The notes: generated by a model not told the origin, from the sequence alone. 39,345 nt of DNA from CAYYMZ01 sp964473025 (GCA_964473025.1 CAYYMZ010000006.1:1-39345); one strand, 5' to 3'; shown: positions 30,247 to 38,882, counted from the stretch's first letter. Numbers and translations: made by a program.

Positions 30247-32319
30247 ATGGAAAACACTGGTTTTAAAAGATCTTTTTTAAAGGTCTTTTTTATTTTTGCT
30301 CTACTGACGGCTATATTGTTGCCGGCCGGCTCCTTAGCCGCAGCAGATGATATCAATAGCTCTTTGGACTATATCTCATCGTTTCAAACTTTAGATGGGG
30401 GGATTAAAGAAAGCGGAACAAGCTCTTCATCATTCTTGACCTCTTCGTGGTCAGCTCTTGCTTATGCTGCCTTGGGTTACGATATTGCAACGGTTAAAAC
30501 CGGAGATTCACTGTCACTGCTTGAATACCTTAAAACAAGTGCATGTACCTTAACTTCTACAACTGATATTGAAAAAGGGATAATGGCTCTGTCTTCCGCC
30601 AACCAGGATCCCAGGACTTTTGCTGGTTGCGATCTCCTTGCTCGGCTTAATGCAAATTTTGATCCGACGTCTGGCAAAATCGGACCTGACCTAGTCAGCA
30701 CTGTTTTTGGCCTTATTGCCTTAGAGAGTGCAAGAGCCGGTGTTGATCCGCTGACAGTGGGTTTTATTAAGTCGAGCCAATCCACAGATGGAGGTTGGGA
30801 ATCGGGATGGGGGACAGAAGCAAACTTTACAGCACAGACAATCCAGGGTTTAACTAGCGCTGGCGTTGATCCAACCGATCCAGTTATCGGTGCGGCTAAA
30901 ATTTATATCAAAGGGTTGCAAACACCAAGTGGGGGGATAAAATATGATGCAAATGCTTGGACAACTGAGCCAGATGCATTTTCGGACGCCTATGCCTTGC
31001 AAGCTATCTATGCTCTGGGTGAAAAACCAACTGATATTTTCTGGGCAAATTCAGGTAAAACGGTACTCGATGATTTAGAGTCATTGAGAAACTTGGATGG
31101 GTCCTATAACTTCTCGAAAACATATGGCAAGATGAATCCTGTTTGGACGACCGCAATTGTCCTGCCTGCTCTTAAAGCTACGCCATATCCGATTATGGGG
31201 GTTGAGTTAACTTCTTATTCTAAATCAGTTATTGTTACTCCGCTGCCAAATGCTAAACTGAGTCCAAATTCAAGCCAAACAGATTTTTTGTCTGAGGAAG
31301 ACACTGCAGCTGTTTCGACATCAACAGTCGATCCTCCCTCGATTTTGACAGAACCAAAAAAACTAAGCCAAACAACAGAAAGCACAAATTATGCGCCGAC
31401 CGTGAAAACGCAAACCGCCTTAGATCAAGGCAGCAGGTCTCAAGAAAAAGTTTTGGGCATTCAAGATGCTCAACTACAAAGCGAAAGCCCAAATTACCTT
31501 AAGATTTCAATTATTGCATTTTTTATTGGAATCATTCTATCTTTTCTGCCAGCAGTATTAAGGAAATTTAATCACCGCAAATTCAATATAACAATATATA
31601 TAACATTTGTCTTAGCTGGTTCGGTCGCGCTTTTTTTTCCGCAGAGTTCGTGGGCGGCGAATCGTGCTGGTGTAGTCGTGCGCCATAGTGATGGCAGTGT
31701 GACCAAGCGTTGTGTTGAATTTAATCAAGATTCTATCTCAGGACTCGACCTTTTAAGTCAGGCGAAACTTAATCCTGTTGTTGATAGGGGTTTTTTAGTT
31801 GAAATAGACGGAGAGGAGGCAAAGTCGGCTTGGGAGGCGGGGGCAAGTTCCGATTACTGGTCTTACTGGCTTTTTAAAGCTAGTAATTGGGTATATTCGG
31901 TGAGTGGTGTCCAGTCGGCAAGAGTTGTAAATGGCGATATCAATGGCTGGCAAAAAGGAACCGGTGGTCTTCTTCTTCAAAAAACAAGCTTTGGCAATGT
32001 TTGTCCAGAAGACGATCAATTACAGAAAAGTACTACTACGATTCAAGAACAAGCCGCGCTAACATATCAACAAGAAGCAGATGTTAAAAATAATGCAGTT
32101 GCTACAAATCAGAATTCTGATTTGAACACCGTATTTTCTCCAGAGAATACAACGTCCAAGCCGCCCCAAAATCAACCGCAGGTTTTGGGTGCAAGTATAG
32201 ATAAAAACCCAAATTATAAATATCTTGTTCTTGTCGTCTTTCTTGTACTTGGGCTTGCCTGCGGCTTTGTTGCTCAGAGAATTTATTTCAAAAAAAAGAA
32301 CATCCTCAAAAAGTTTTAA
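30247..32319 (+). CDS. Transcobalamin-like surface protein: alpha/alpha-barrel plus DUF4430-like domain
   Basis: The 690 residues comprise a signal peptide ending SLAAADD; a prenyltransferase/squalene-cyclase-like alpha/alpha-barrel (about 33-330; repeats SSQSTDGGWESGWGTEANFT, FQTLDGGIKES, LRNLDGSYNFS); a disordered Ser/Thr linker; two membrane helices (418-440, 446-470) around the basic loop RKFNHRK; a DUF4430-like domain (about 475-590; GLDLLSQAKLN, YWSYWLFKASNWVYSVSG, VNGDINGWQKGTGG); and a C-terminal helix (657-679) with a basic tail. The positive-inside rule puts both folded domains outside. Animal transcobalamin/intrinsic factor pairs the same two folds around B12. With the riboswitch upstream, cobalamin capture is the best inference. 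Confidence 0.82.
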   Translation: MENTGFKRSFLKVFFIFALLTAILLPAGSLAAADDINSSLDYISSFQTLDGGIKESGTSSSSFLTSSWSALAYAALGYDIATVKTGDSLSLLEYLKTSACTLTSTTDIEKGIMALSSANQDPRTFAGCDLLARLNANFDPTSGKIGPDLVSTVFGLIALESARAGVDPLTVGFIKSSQSTDGGWESGWGTEANFTAQTIQGLTSAGVDPTDPVIGAAKIYIKGLQTPSGGIKYDANAWTTEPDAFSDAYALQAIYALGEKPTDIFWANSGKTVLDDLESLRNLDGSYNFSKTYGKMNPVWTTAIVLPALKATPYPIMGVELTSYSKSVIVTPLPNAKLSPNSSQTDFLSEEDTAAVSTSTVDPPSILTEPKKLSQTTESTNYAPTVKTQTALDQGSRSQEKVLGIQDAQLQSESPNYLKISIIAFFIGIILSFLPAVLRKFNHRKFNITIYITFVLAGSVALFFPQSSWAANRAGVVVRHSDGSVTKRCVEFNQDSISGLDLLSQAKLNPVVDRGFLVEIDGEEAKSAWEAGASSDYWSYWLFKASNWVYSVSGVQSARVVNGDINGWQKGTGGLLLQKTSFGNVCPEDDQLQKSTTTIQEQAALTYQQEADVKNNAVATNQNSDLNTVFSPENTTSKPPQNQPQVLGASIDKNPNYKYLVLVVFLVLGLACGFVAQRIYFKKKNILKKF

Positions 32320-32350
32320 TGAATGAGACACTTGTGGTATTATTTCGATT

Positions 32351-32914
32351 ATGGAACGCAAAACAAAGTATCAAGTTGGTTTCTGGATAGTTCTAGTCGC
32401 CGCAATTGCGGCAGTAGCCGTTTTTTATTTTCTGAATAGACAGCAAAAAACCCAAAACGAGGCAGTACCGACACCGATGGCAAATCCCAGCGACACCGCC
32501 TCACCCAAAGCCGGTACAACGATTGTTCAATCCGAAAAGACGGACGATTGGCGCGCCTATAATAACAGTGATTTTGGTTTCAGGATTAATTTTTCAGAAA
32601 TTTGGAAGGGATATGAAGTTAAAACAACGCTCGCACCCAAAAGTGAAGTTGATGCCCAGATCGAATTTACCCTGCCTACTTCCGACCCGAAATATTCCGC
32701 AACCGGCCGCGCGACAGCACTAACAGTTTATGTTTATAAAGATAGTAATTGGAACGAAACAGCGAAAACACTGTTTCCGCAGACCGAAGTTTCTTCCTGC
32801 AAGGGCTTCACGTTTACATATTCAACGTGGGAAGAAGCCCCACAGGACTTACAAGGCTTAACCGAAAAAGAAATAGCAGATACCCTGAAGGGATTTCAAA
32901 CAAGTTGTAAATAA
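32351..32914 (+). CDS. Membrane-anchored extracellular protein, PsbP-like fold possible (187 aa)
   Basis: One N-terminal membrane helix (VGFWIVLVAAIAAVAVFYFL) is followed by a Pro/Ala/Thr linker and a domain of about 120 residues starting DWRAYNNSDFGFRINFSEIWKGYEV, which resembles the opening of PsbP-like domains (YxNxxxGFxFxYPxxW). Two cysteines (SSCKGF and the terminal TSCK) could form a disulphide. It starts 31 bases after the transcobalamin-like gene and may share its transcript. No ligand is predicted. Confidence 0.7.
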   Translation: MERKTKYQVGFWIVLVAAIAAVAVFYFLNRQQKTQNEAVPTPMANPSDTASPKAGTTIVQSEKTDDWRAYNNSDFGFRINFSEIWKGYEVKTTLAPKSEVDAQIEFTLPTSDPKYSATGRATALTVYVYKDSNWNETAKTLFPQTEVSSCKGFTFTYSTWEEAPQDLQGLTEKEIADTLKGFQTSCK

Positions 32915-32930
32915 ATAAAGTGGAGGAAAG

Positions 32931-33098
32931 ATGTCGAAATTAGTCCTTAAAATCGTTTCTCTAATCTTGATTATTCTTGGAATAATCGCTCTCGTCCCGA
33001 CGTGGACTTGGTTTGGATCTGTGGCTGAGTGGGTAGGTGTTGTCGAAGTTGCAATAGGTGTTATCGGTTTCGCGATTGCATATTCCGACAGGTCTTAA
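32931..33098 (+). CDS. Small two-helix membrane protein (55 aa)
   Basis: ATG at 32931 has the Shine-Dalgarno TGGAGGAAAG. The product has helix one (VLKIVSLILIILGIIALV), an aromatic turn (PTWTWFGSVAEW) and helix two (VGVVEVAIGVIGFAIAY) ending SDRS. It is similar in length, start (MSK) and layout to the 54-aa protein at 9497, so the two are probably one family. It lies 16 bases after the previous gene, likely in one transcript. Function unknown. Confidence 0.72.
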   Translation: MSKLVLKIVSLILIILGIIALVPTWTWFGSVAEWVGVVEVAIGVIGFAIAYSDRS

Positions 33099-33112
33099 TT
33101 TAAACTAAAAAA

Positions 33113-33829
33113 CTATTTAGTATGGTCGCCGTTTTTCTTCTTGAAAGCTTTCTCAATTAGCAACCAAGGAATAATAATAAACGGAGGTTTCTTTAACCGG
33201 CTCGGTTTTTTGGTTTCCTTGGACTGAATATAATCAATTTGACCGGCAGCCTCAATCTTTTTAGAGACGGATAAAATAACCTCATTTTTGTGTGGATGAT
33301 AATCTTTTACATATTTCCAGTTTATAACTGTCTCAACAAACGATTTGCCAAAACCCTTATCTAATAGTTCGATTGGAATTTCAAGCCCGAGTTTTGCGAC
33401 AATTCCGACAATCCCAACGCTTAAGCCGAAAATTTCGAGTTCCTGTCCCACCTCGAACAAAACCACATCATTAACCCTGCCGATTGATTGTCCGCCGGAG
33501 GTGACAATTACACAATCAATTAAATCGCGCTTGACTAGAATCTCGTCCTTCGCCATATATCTTGAATGCAGTTCTTCCTCTTTGAGTCGGAGTTTGACCT
33601 TGGAGGGCGAAAATATTATTTGGGAAAAAGGAACGATCAGCTTTATATTGCTTGCTTTTTCGATTAATGGTGTCTCACCGATAAAGGATATTTGATCAAA
33701 TTTAATAACAACCGAATTAACTTTCGGATAATTGCCGCGCGTGGAAACGATTAAATCATCTATTTTCCCGGCAAGACGGTTTGAATGATCGTAAACTTTT
33801 AGGCCAACAATGTTTTCTGTAAATCTCAT
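33113..33829 (-). CDS. PRC-barrel domain protein (238 aa)
   Basis: Two PRC-barrel-like units are visible: VGLKVYDHSNRLAGKIDDLIV near residues 8-28 and LIDCVIVTSGGQSIGRVNDVVL near 102-123, followed by a helical part and a basic C-terminus (RLKKPPFIIIPWLLIEKAFKKK). PRC barrels often act as cytoplasmic accessory domains of transporters or ribosome maturation factors. The gene starts 10 bases after the NRAMP-like transporter gene, so it probably regulates or couples to that transporter, as MgtE_N/PRC proteins do in other bacteria. No membrane helix is certain. Confidence 0.82.
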   Translation of the reverse strand: MRFTENIVGLKVYDHSNRLAGKIDDLIVSTRGNYPKVNSVVIKFDQISFIGETPLIEKASNIKLIVPFSQIIFSPSKVKLRLKEEELHSRYMAKDEILVKRDLIDCVIVTSGGQSIGRVNDVVLFEVGQELEIFGLSVGIVGIVAKLGLEIPIELLDKGFGKSFVETVINWKYVKDYHPHKNEVILSVSKKIEAAGQIDYIQSKETKKPSRLKKPPFIIIPWLLIEKAFKKKNGDHTK

Positions 33830-33839
33830 AATCTTTAAG

Positions 33840-35129
33840 TTATTTTCCCAGAAATGTGAAGAGAATTAAAGAGACGGTTAAAATAATTACTCCAGTGGTG
33901 GTGATAACCGTAATGACATTTTGCGTTTTTGTGTTAACGTGACTGCCCATAACCGATTCGCGGTTTATGATAATCAGCATTAGAATCAAAATGACCGGCA
34001 AAAGCATGCCGTTTATGGTTTGGGAAAAAAGCATAATTTTAATGAGGTTCAAGTTTGGCAAAAGAATAACCGCCGCACTGATAACGATAAGAGAAATCAG
34101 GATGATGTAAAATTGCTTCGCCTCATGGAATTTTTTGTTAAGCCCAGCGCCCCACCCGAAACCCTCGGAAATTGAAAAAGCGGTCGAAATTGGAAGAACC
34201 ATGGCGGCCATAAATCCTGCCGAAACAAGCCCGAAGGCAAAAAGAGTTCCGGCGAAACGTCCGGCCAAGGGAATTAGGGCGCGGGCGGCATCGGCAGCGG
34301 TTTCAATCACAATCCCATTTTTGTAAAGTGTTGCGGCGGTGGCTAAAACAATAAAAAATGCCACAAACTCAGTGATAAGCACACCCGCATAAGTGTCCCA
34401 AACCTCATAGCGGTATTCTTTAATCAAGATTTTTTTCTCCGCTACCGCAGATTGCTGATAAAACTGCATCCAAGGGGCAATTGTCGTACCGATAATGGTT
34501 ACTATCATGGTAACCAAGCCCACGTCTTTCAAATTGATCGTCGGCATAATAGTTCCAACCAAGGCGCTGTGCCAATCGGGATGAGCTAGAAATCCGGTTA
34601 CAACATAAGAAATATAAAACAAGCAAAACAAAAGCAGTATTTTTTCCACCTTACGAGAACTGTTTTTCAAAATGAGGAAAATAAGAAGAATTACCGCAAT
34701 CGGAACCGTAATAAACTTAGAAATTCCGAATATTTCGCCACCGGCTGCAATACCGGCAAATTCAGCAATGATATTTGCAAAGTTTGCAATCAAAAGAGCG
34801 ATTAAGGCGTAAGAAGTAATCTTTAAGCCAAAGTTTTCGCGGATCAATGCTGCCAACCCTTTTCCGGTTACCGCACCCATTCTGGCATTCATTTCCTGAA
34901 TCACGGCCAAAGGAATTATGGCGAGAACAACTACCCACAAAAGCGTATAGCCGTATGATGCGCCAGCCGAAGAATATGTTGCAATGCCGCCGATGTCGTT
35001 GTCAACTGCGCCGGTAATGATGCCGGGACCAAGAACTATCAAAAAGAGTCCGAGGTGAAACCATCTCGGCGTAATTCTGACCGTTTTTAATTTATCGCGC
35101 AATTTAAAACGCGCTAGAAAAAAACGCAT
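33840..35129 (-). CDS. NRAMP-family divalent cation transporter, variant metal site
   Basis: The 429 residues have about 11 membrane helices. Helix 1 carries GPGIITGAVDNDIGGIATYS (D43, N44, D45) where canonical NRAMPs have DPGN. Helix 6 has GTTIAPWMQFYQQSAV where Mn/Fe transporters have the MPH motif; the metal-selective Met is absent. This pattern is closer to NRAMP-related Mg2+ transporters than to MntH, so Mg2+ is the inferred substrate, not an observed one. The PRC-barrel gene follows in the operon. The ribosome binding site GGAGG precedes the ATG. Confidence 0.87.
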   Translation of the reverse strand: MRFFLARFKLRDKLKTVRITPRWFHLGLFLIVLGPGIITGAVDNDIGGIATYSSAGASYGYTLLWVVVLAIIPLAVIQEMNARMGAVTGKGLAALIRENFGLKITSYALIALLIANFANIIAEFAGIAAGGEIFGISKFITVPIAVILLIFLILKNSSRKVEKILLLFCLFYISYVVTGFLAHPDWHSALVGTIMPTINLKDVGLVTMIVTIIGTTIAPWMQFYQQSAVAEKKILIKEYRYEVWDTYAGVLITEFVAFFIVLATAATLYKNGIVIETAADAARALIPLAGRFAGTLFAFGLVSAGFMAAMVLPISTAFSISEGFGWGAGLNKKFHEAKQFYIILISLIVISAAVILLPNLNLIKIMLFSQTINGMLLPVILILMLIIINRESVMGSHVNTKTQNVITVITTTGVIILTVSLILFTFLGK

Positions 35130-35168
35130 TTTCCGCCTCCTTTGTGTCTAAATGTATTATATCTTTTT

Positions 35169-36410
35169 TTAGGCCACTGTTGCTAACCGCGATATGGCAA
35201 CCAGATAAGCTGCCTCACGGAGAGTGCACTTTTTTTCCTTACTCACCCTCTCAACTTCTTTATAAGCACTTTGCATTTTGCGAACAAGTTCTTCCTTTGC
35301 TACCTTGTAAGAAAGTTTTTGACCGTTTACATTCTCGTTCCATTCGAAGTAACTTGCCAGAACCCCGCCGGCATTAGCAAGTATATCCGGAACAATTAGT
35401 ACATTCTTTTTCTCAAGTATTTTTTGCGCTTCCTCATCAATAGGGTGATTTGCCATTTCGATAATAATCTTTGCCCGAATCTTGTCTACGTTACGAGCTG
35501 TGATTTGATCGCCAACGGCGGCCGGGATCAGAATATCAACTTCATTCTCCAAGATTTCTTTTGCCCCAACATTGCAGCAATCTTTTGATTCGCCATGCAA
35601 GGAACAGAAGCATAATTTTTTTAGCGGTTCCCCATCACGCAATTTTTTGTATATCTTATGATAATCCAGTCCGTCCTCGTGTGTTACTCCGCCGTCAACA
35701 TCGGCAATAGCGACGATTTTAAACCCCATATGATCGAGGTGGTGGGCGAGATGGGCGCCGACATTGCCGAAACCCTGGATTGCCACCGTTAGATCTTGGG
35801 GTTTGCGTCCCATTGTTTTAGCCACTTCAAGCGCGATTGCAGCCCCGCCTAGACCGGTTGCCTCATCGCGCACTTTAATGCCGCCATCTTTCTCGGCTTT
35901 GCCGGTAATAAGTCCCGGTTCCTTTCGATGGGTTTCCTTTTCAAATGAATCCTTAAACCATTTCATGATCTGGGGGTTTGTATTAACATCGGGAGCGGGT
36001 ATGTCTTTGGATTCTCCAATAAAGTCGGATATTGCCTTTGCGTATGCGTATGTTAGACGTTTAAGCTCTCCGGAGGATAAGCTTTTGGGATCAACCTTAA
36101 CGGCGCCTTTACCGCCGCCAAACGGGATGTCAACCACTGCTGTTTTTAAGCTCATCAGTGCAGATAAAATTTTTACCTCTTCGAGATCAACTTGCGGGTG
36201 GTATCTTATTCCGCCTTTATACGGGCCACGAAAATTGTTGTGCTGAACGCGGTATCCTTTGAAAATTTGCGTCTTTTTTGAATCCATTTTAACTGGAAAA
36301 TTCACTTCGATGACACGTTGGGGCTCGCGCAGTTGCTCAATCAAATTATCGGAAAGTTTAAGTTTTTTTCCTGTTTTCTCGATCAGATTTTCGATATGAT
36401 TTAGGACCAT
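35169..36410 (-). CDS. gdhA: Glutamate dehydrogenase (Glu/Leu/Phe/Val dehydrogenase family)
   Basis: The enzyme interconverts glutamate and 2-oxoglutarate plus ammonia with NAD(P). Motifs in 413 residues: VQHNNFRGPYKGGIRYHP, LMSLKTAVVDIPFGGGKGAV with the catalytic-region lysines, DVNTNPQIMKWFKDSFEK, the Rossmann segment VAIQGFGNVGAHLAHHL near residue 206, and ILANAGGVLASYFEWNEN near the end. An unusual insertion with four cysteines and two histidines (KLCFCSLHGESKDCCN, about 263-278) sits in the nucleotide-binding domain and could bind metal. The ribosome binding site AAAGGAGTG precedes the ATG. Confidence 0.93.
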   Translation of the reverse strand: MVLNHIENLIEKTGKKLKLSDNLIEQLREPQRVIEVNFPVKMDSKKTQIFKGYRVQHNNFRGPYKGGIRYHPQVDLEEVKILSALMSLKTAVVDIPFGGGKGAVKVDPKSLSSGELKRLTYAYAKAISDFIGESKDIPAPDVNTNPQIMKWFKDSFEKETHRKEPGLITGKAEKDGGIKVRDEATGLGGAAIALEVAKTMGRKPQDLTVAIQGFGNVGAHLAHHLDHMGFKIVAIADVDGGVTHEDGLDYHKIYKKLRDGEPLKKLCFCSLHGESKDCCNVGAKEILENEVDILIPAAVGDQITARNVDKIRAKIIIEMANHPIDEEAQKILEKKNVLIVPDILANAGGVLASYFEWNENVNGQKLSYKVAKEELVRKMQSAYKEVERVSKEKKCTLREAAYLVAISRLATVA

Positions 36411-36497
36411 GCCACTCCTTTTTATTAAGTTACATATTATCTTAAGCCGATATGCTCATTTTTTGCAAGAAAACCGAAATTTCTCTAAGGTACTATA

Positions 36498-36526
36498 TTG
36501 ACAGATTGTAAAGTTTGCTTTACAAT
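36498..36526 (+). promoter_or_regulatory. Promoter with perfect palindromic operator for the HTH-Hsp20 gene
   Basis: TTGACA (36498-36503), 17-base spacer, TACAAT (36521-36526). ATTGTAAAG (36505-36513) and CTTTACAAT (36518-36526) form a perfect inverted repeat with a four-base centre that covers the spacer and the -10. The ATG at 36537 is 10 bases after the -10, so the transcript is nearly leaderless. Confidence 0.85.
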
Positions 36527-36536
36527 TTTACCTGAA

Positions 36537-37325
36537 ATGAATACAGATAAAAACCTAGCGAGTTATTTAAGACAGTACCGCGAAAAAGCTGATTTAACCC
36601 AAGGTGAGTTGGCGGAAAAGTTAGGAATCTCGAGGCAATCGGTGATTGCTCTTGAATCTAGTAAGTGTATTCCGTCAGTCGCCCTGGCAATTAGAATTGC
36701 TCATTTTTTTGAAATGCCAGTCGAGTTTATTTTCCGGTCGTTTGACGAGGGGTTCAAGTCCGTTTTTAATCAGATAACTGATGGGTTAGACGAAGAGATT
36801 GAAGAAAATCAAGACGAGGAAACTTCAGAAAATAGAAAAATAATTAAGAAGGGAGGCGATATGCCTAAAGGTTTATTGCCATGGTCTCCTTGGCGGGAAA
36901 TGATGAATATGCGCGAGGAAATTGACAGGTTTTTTGAAGAGCCGCAATCGGCTCGAGATGGCGCTTATCATCCTTCGGTTTCGGTTCGTGAAACACAAAA
37001 GGAACTGGTGATTGAAGCTGATGTCCCAGGTGTCAAAGAAGAAGATGTTGACATCGAGATTGAAGAAAATAAAGTAATCATCCGCGGGGAGAGAAAATCA
37101 AGAGAAGAATCAAAGGGCAAGAATTACTATCATGTTGAAAGCTCCTACGGTTCTTTCTCTCGTATTATTGCTCTGCCTCCATATGCCGATGCTAATCGGG
37201 CTGAGGCGCAAATTAAGGAAGGGATTCTCGAAATTAAAGTTCCAAAGGTTGAACCAAAAAAAGTCAAAAAGATTTCACTTAAGAAAATCCAAGATAAGGG
37301 AACGGTTAAGCGGGTAAAAAAATAA
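36537..37325 (+). CDS. XRE-type HTH / Hsp20 fusion, with internal start for free Hsp20
   Basis: The 262-residue product joins an XRE HTH (about 6-62: LASYLRQYREKADLTQGELA, GISRQSVIALESSK, FEMPVEFIF), an acidic linker (DEEIEENQDEETSENRK) and a full alpha-crystallin domain (about 145-235: YHPSVSVRETQKELVIEADVPGV, NKVIIRGERKS, GSFSRIIALP, EGILEIKVPK). Hsp20 chaperones hold unfolding proteins. The frame is continuous, but GGGAGG (36851-36856) precedes an in-frame ATG at 36861 (MPKGLLPWSPWREMM), a typical Hsp20 start, so a free 154-aa chaperone could also be made. The upstream palindrome suggests autorepression. The ATG at 36498 lies in the -35 box and was rejected. Confidence 0.88.
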   Translation: MNTDKNLASYLRQYREKADLTQGELAEKLGISRQSVIALESSKCIPSVALAIRIAHFFEMPVEFIFRSFDEGFKSVFNQITDGLDEEIEENQDEETSENRKIIKKGGDMPKGLLPWSPWREMMNMREEIDRFFEEPQSARDGAYHPSVSVRETQKELVIEADVPGVKEEDVDIEIEENKVIIRGERKSREESKGKNYYHVESSYGSFSRIIALPPYADANRAEAQIKEGILEIKVPKVEPKKVKKISLKKIQDKGTVKRVKK

Positions 37326-37331
37326 GTTTCA

Positions 37332-37356
37332 AAAAACGGCCACCAGGCCGTTTTTG
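37332..37356. terminator. Bidirectional terminator between the Hsp20 fusion and L,D-transpeptidase genes
   Basis: AAAAACGGCC (37332-37341), loop ACCA, GGCCGTTTTT (37346-37355); the A and T runs serve both convergent genes. Confidence 0.88.
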
Positions 37357-37366
37357 GTTGCACTAG

Positions 37367-38839
37367 TTATCTGTGAATGTAAACCGGCGTGTCAATATCG
37401 GTCCAACTGTAGACCGTTTCTGCTGCGCCGCGTCCTAATCTCACGCAACCGTGCGAAACCGGCGTACCAAGGTGTCCCTCGCCCTCCTTGGTACCATCGG
37501 GCCACTCTGGAAGCTCGTGAATACCATATTGCGAGCCGATAAAGGCCATCCAGTATGGCATATATAAATTGTATTCTTGGGAGTAGGCCCTTGGATCCTT
37601 GTTGTTAATTGAATATTCGCCGATGGGTGTCGGCATTGACCACTTTCCAGTCGAAACCTTAAATGACCCGACATTATTTGTTCCTTCCATCAGATATAGC
37701 ATTTGATCGCTTAAATTGATTTCAATAAATTTGCCCGGATATTTACCCGGGGTGAAACCCGGGCCGACAAACTCTTCCTCGATGGGGGTTGTTTTCGCGG
37801 TTAGCTCAACCTGGGTGCTTTTGTCGGTTAGGGCCTTTTTGATCGCTTCGCGGCTTATTTTAATATCTAATGTGACGCCTTCCTGCCCCTCGTCAATTAT
37901 TGAGTTATCATAAGTGGAAATAACTTTGTTTTTTCCTTTTTTATTGATCTTGCCAGATATATCGGATAAATAATCGTCAATTATCTGATCATTGTAGGCA
38001 ATTTTCTGTTCTAAAACGACTCTTTCTGGATCCACAAATGAGATCAGGTCTTCACCTGTTGGGCGGATGCTTCTGCTATCATATTTTAAAACAATCTTTA
38101 AATTGGCTATTTCGTCAAACTGTCCTTTGAATGGCTCCAGATCACCCTCGGTAACATTACTGCGCAGCGCGACCTTCTTGCCAGTAATTTGATCGCAGGA
38201 TGCCTTGAGGTAACATATTTCAAGATCATCGCTTAAGGTTTGAATGTTGTATGTGAAGCCATTTTTTTCTTTTTCGATATTGACCACATTATCTGAGTAG
38301 ATTAGTTTTGGGTTCTGAGCATCTTGCTTTTTGCCAATCACCATCTCGGAGATTTGCTTGGTCGCGTTGGCATTCCAGGAGGTTAAGGGCTGAACCTTAA
38401 GCGTCCCGGTTGCAGTTGCGAAAATATATTGAGGAGAAGGAAAAATTCCCTTAATTTTCCCAAAGTTATAGATTTTTTCAACACTTTGATTGATGTTTAA
38501 ATCCAATCCCACGTCGTTGAATGTTTTTGTTTCTTGACTGTCCTCAAAATCGATTGTTACTTTCTGGTCTTTTCTTTGTTCGGCAACCTTTTTTACCACC
38601 ATGAATATCTCTGCCTTGGTTTTACTCCCGACGCTCGTTCCAACTAAGTTTAGCTGTGGCAATGACTTGCCGGAAGAGGCGATTGTTAGTGCGGCGTAAG
38701 AAATAAGCAATAATAAAAATAAAGCCAAAAAAACAATCAAGACCATCTTTCCCAAGGGTTTCCTTACCTTGGTTGAGTTTTTTGCTTGATTTTGGCTTGA
38801 CACCCCTGCTTGAGAGCTTCCTTCCTTTTTCTCTTGCAT
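37367..38839 (-). CDS. L,D-transpeptidase (YkuD) with long extracellular N-terminal region
   Basis: The enzyme cross-links peptidoglycan by 3-3 bonds or attaches proteins to it. The 490 residues contain a polar cytoplasmic start, one membrane helix (about 32-52: VLIVFLALFLLLLISYAALTI), a region of about 300 residues resembling the PG_binding_4/VanW-type arms of bacterial Ldt proteins (GSKTKAEIFMVVKKVAEQ), and the YkuD domain (IEINLSDQMLYLMEGTNNVG, MPTPIGEYSIN) with the catalytic motif PVSHGCVRLGRGAAETVY at about 458-475. The catalytic Cys and His are intact. A terminator is shared with the convergent Hsp20 gene. Confidence 0.93.
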   Translation of the reverse strand: MQEKKEGSSQAGVSSQNQAKNSTKVRKPLGKMVLIVFLALFLLLLISYAALTIASSGKSLPQLNLVGTSVGSKTKAEIFMVVKKVAEQRKDQKVTIDFEDSQETKTFNDVGLDLNINQSVEKIYNFGKIKGIFPSPQYIFATATGTLKVQPLTSWNANATKQISEMVIGKKQDAQNPKLIYSDNVVNIEKEKNGFTYNIQTLSDDLEICYLKASCDQITGKKVALRSNVTEGDLEPFKGQFDEIANLKIVLKYDSRSIRPTGEDLISFVDPERVVLEQKIAYNDQIIDDYLSDISGKINKKGKNKVISTYDNSIIDEGQEGVTLDIKISREAIKKALTDKSTQVELTAKTTPIEEEFVGPGFTPGKYPGKFIEINLSDQMLYLMEGTNNVGSFKVSTGKWSMPTPIGEYSINNKDPRAYSQEYNLYMPYWMAFIGSQYGIHELPEWPDGTKEGEGHLGTPVSHGCVRLGRGAAETVYSWTDIDTPVYIHR

Positions 38840-38882
38840 TAAAATATTTTTTACGACTAATGATATTAAATATCAATCCATC

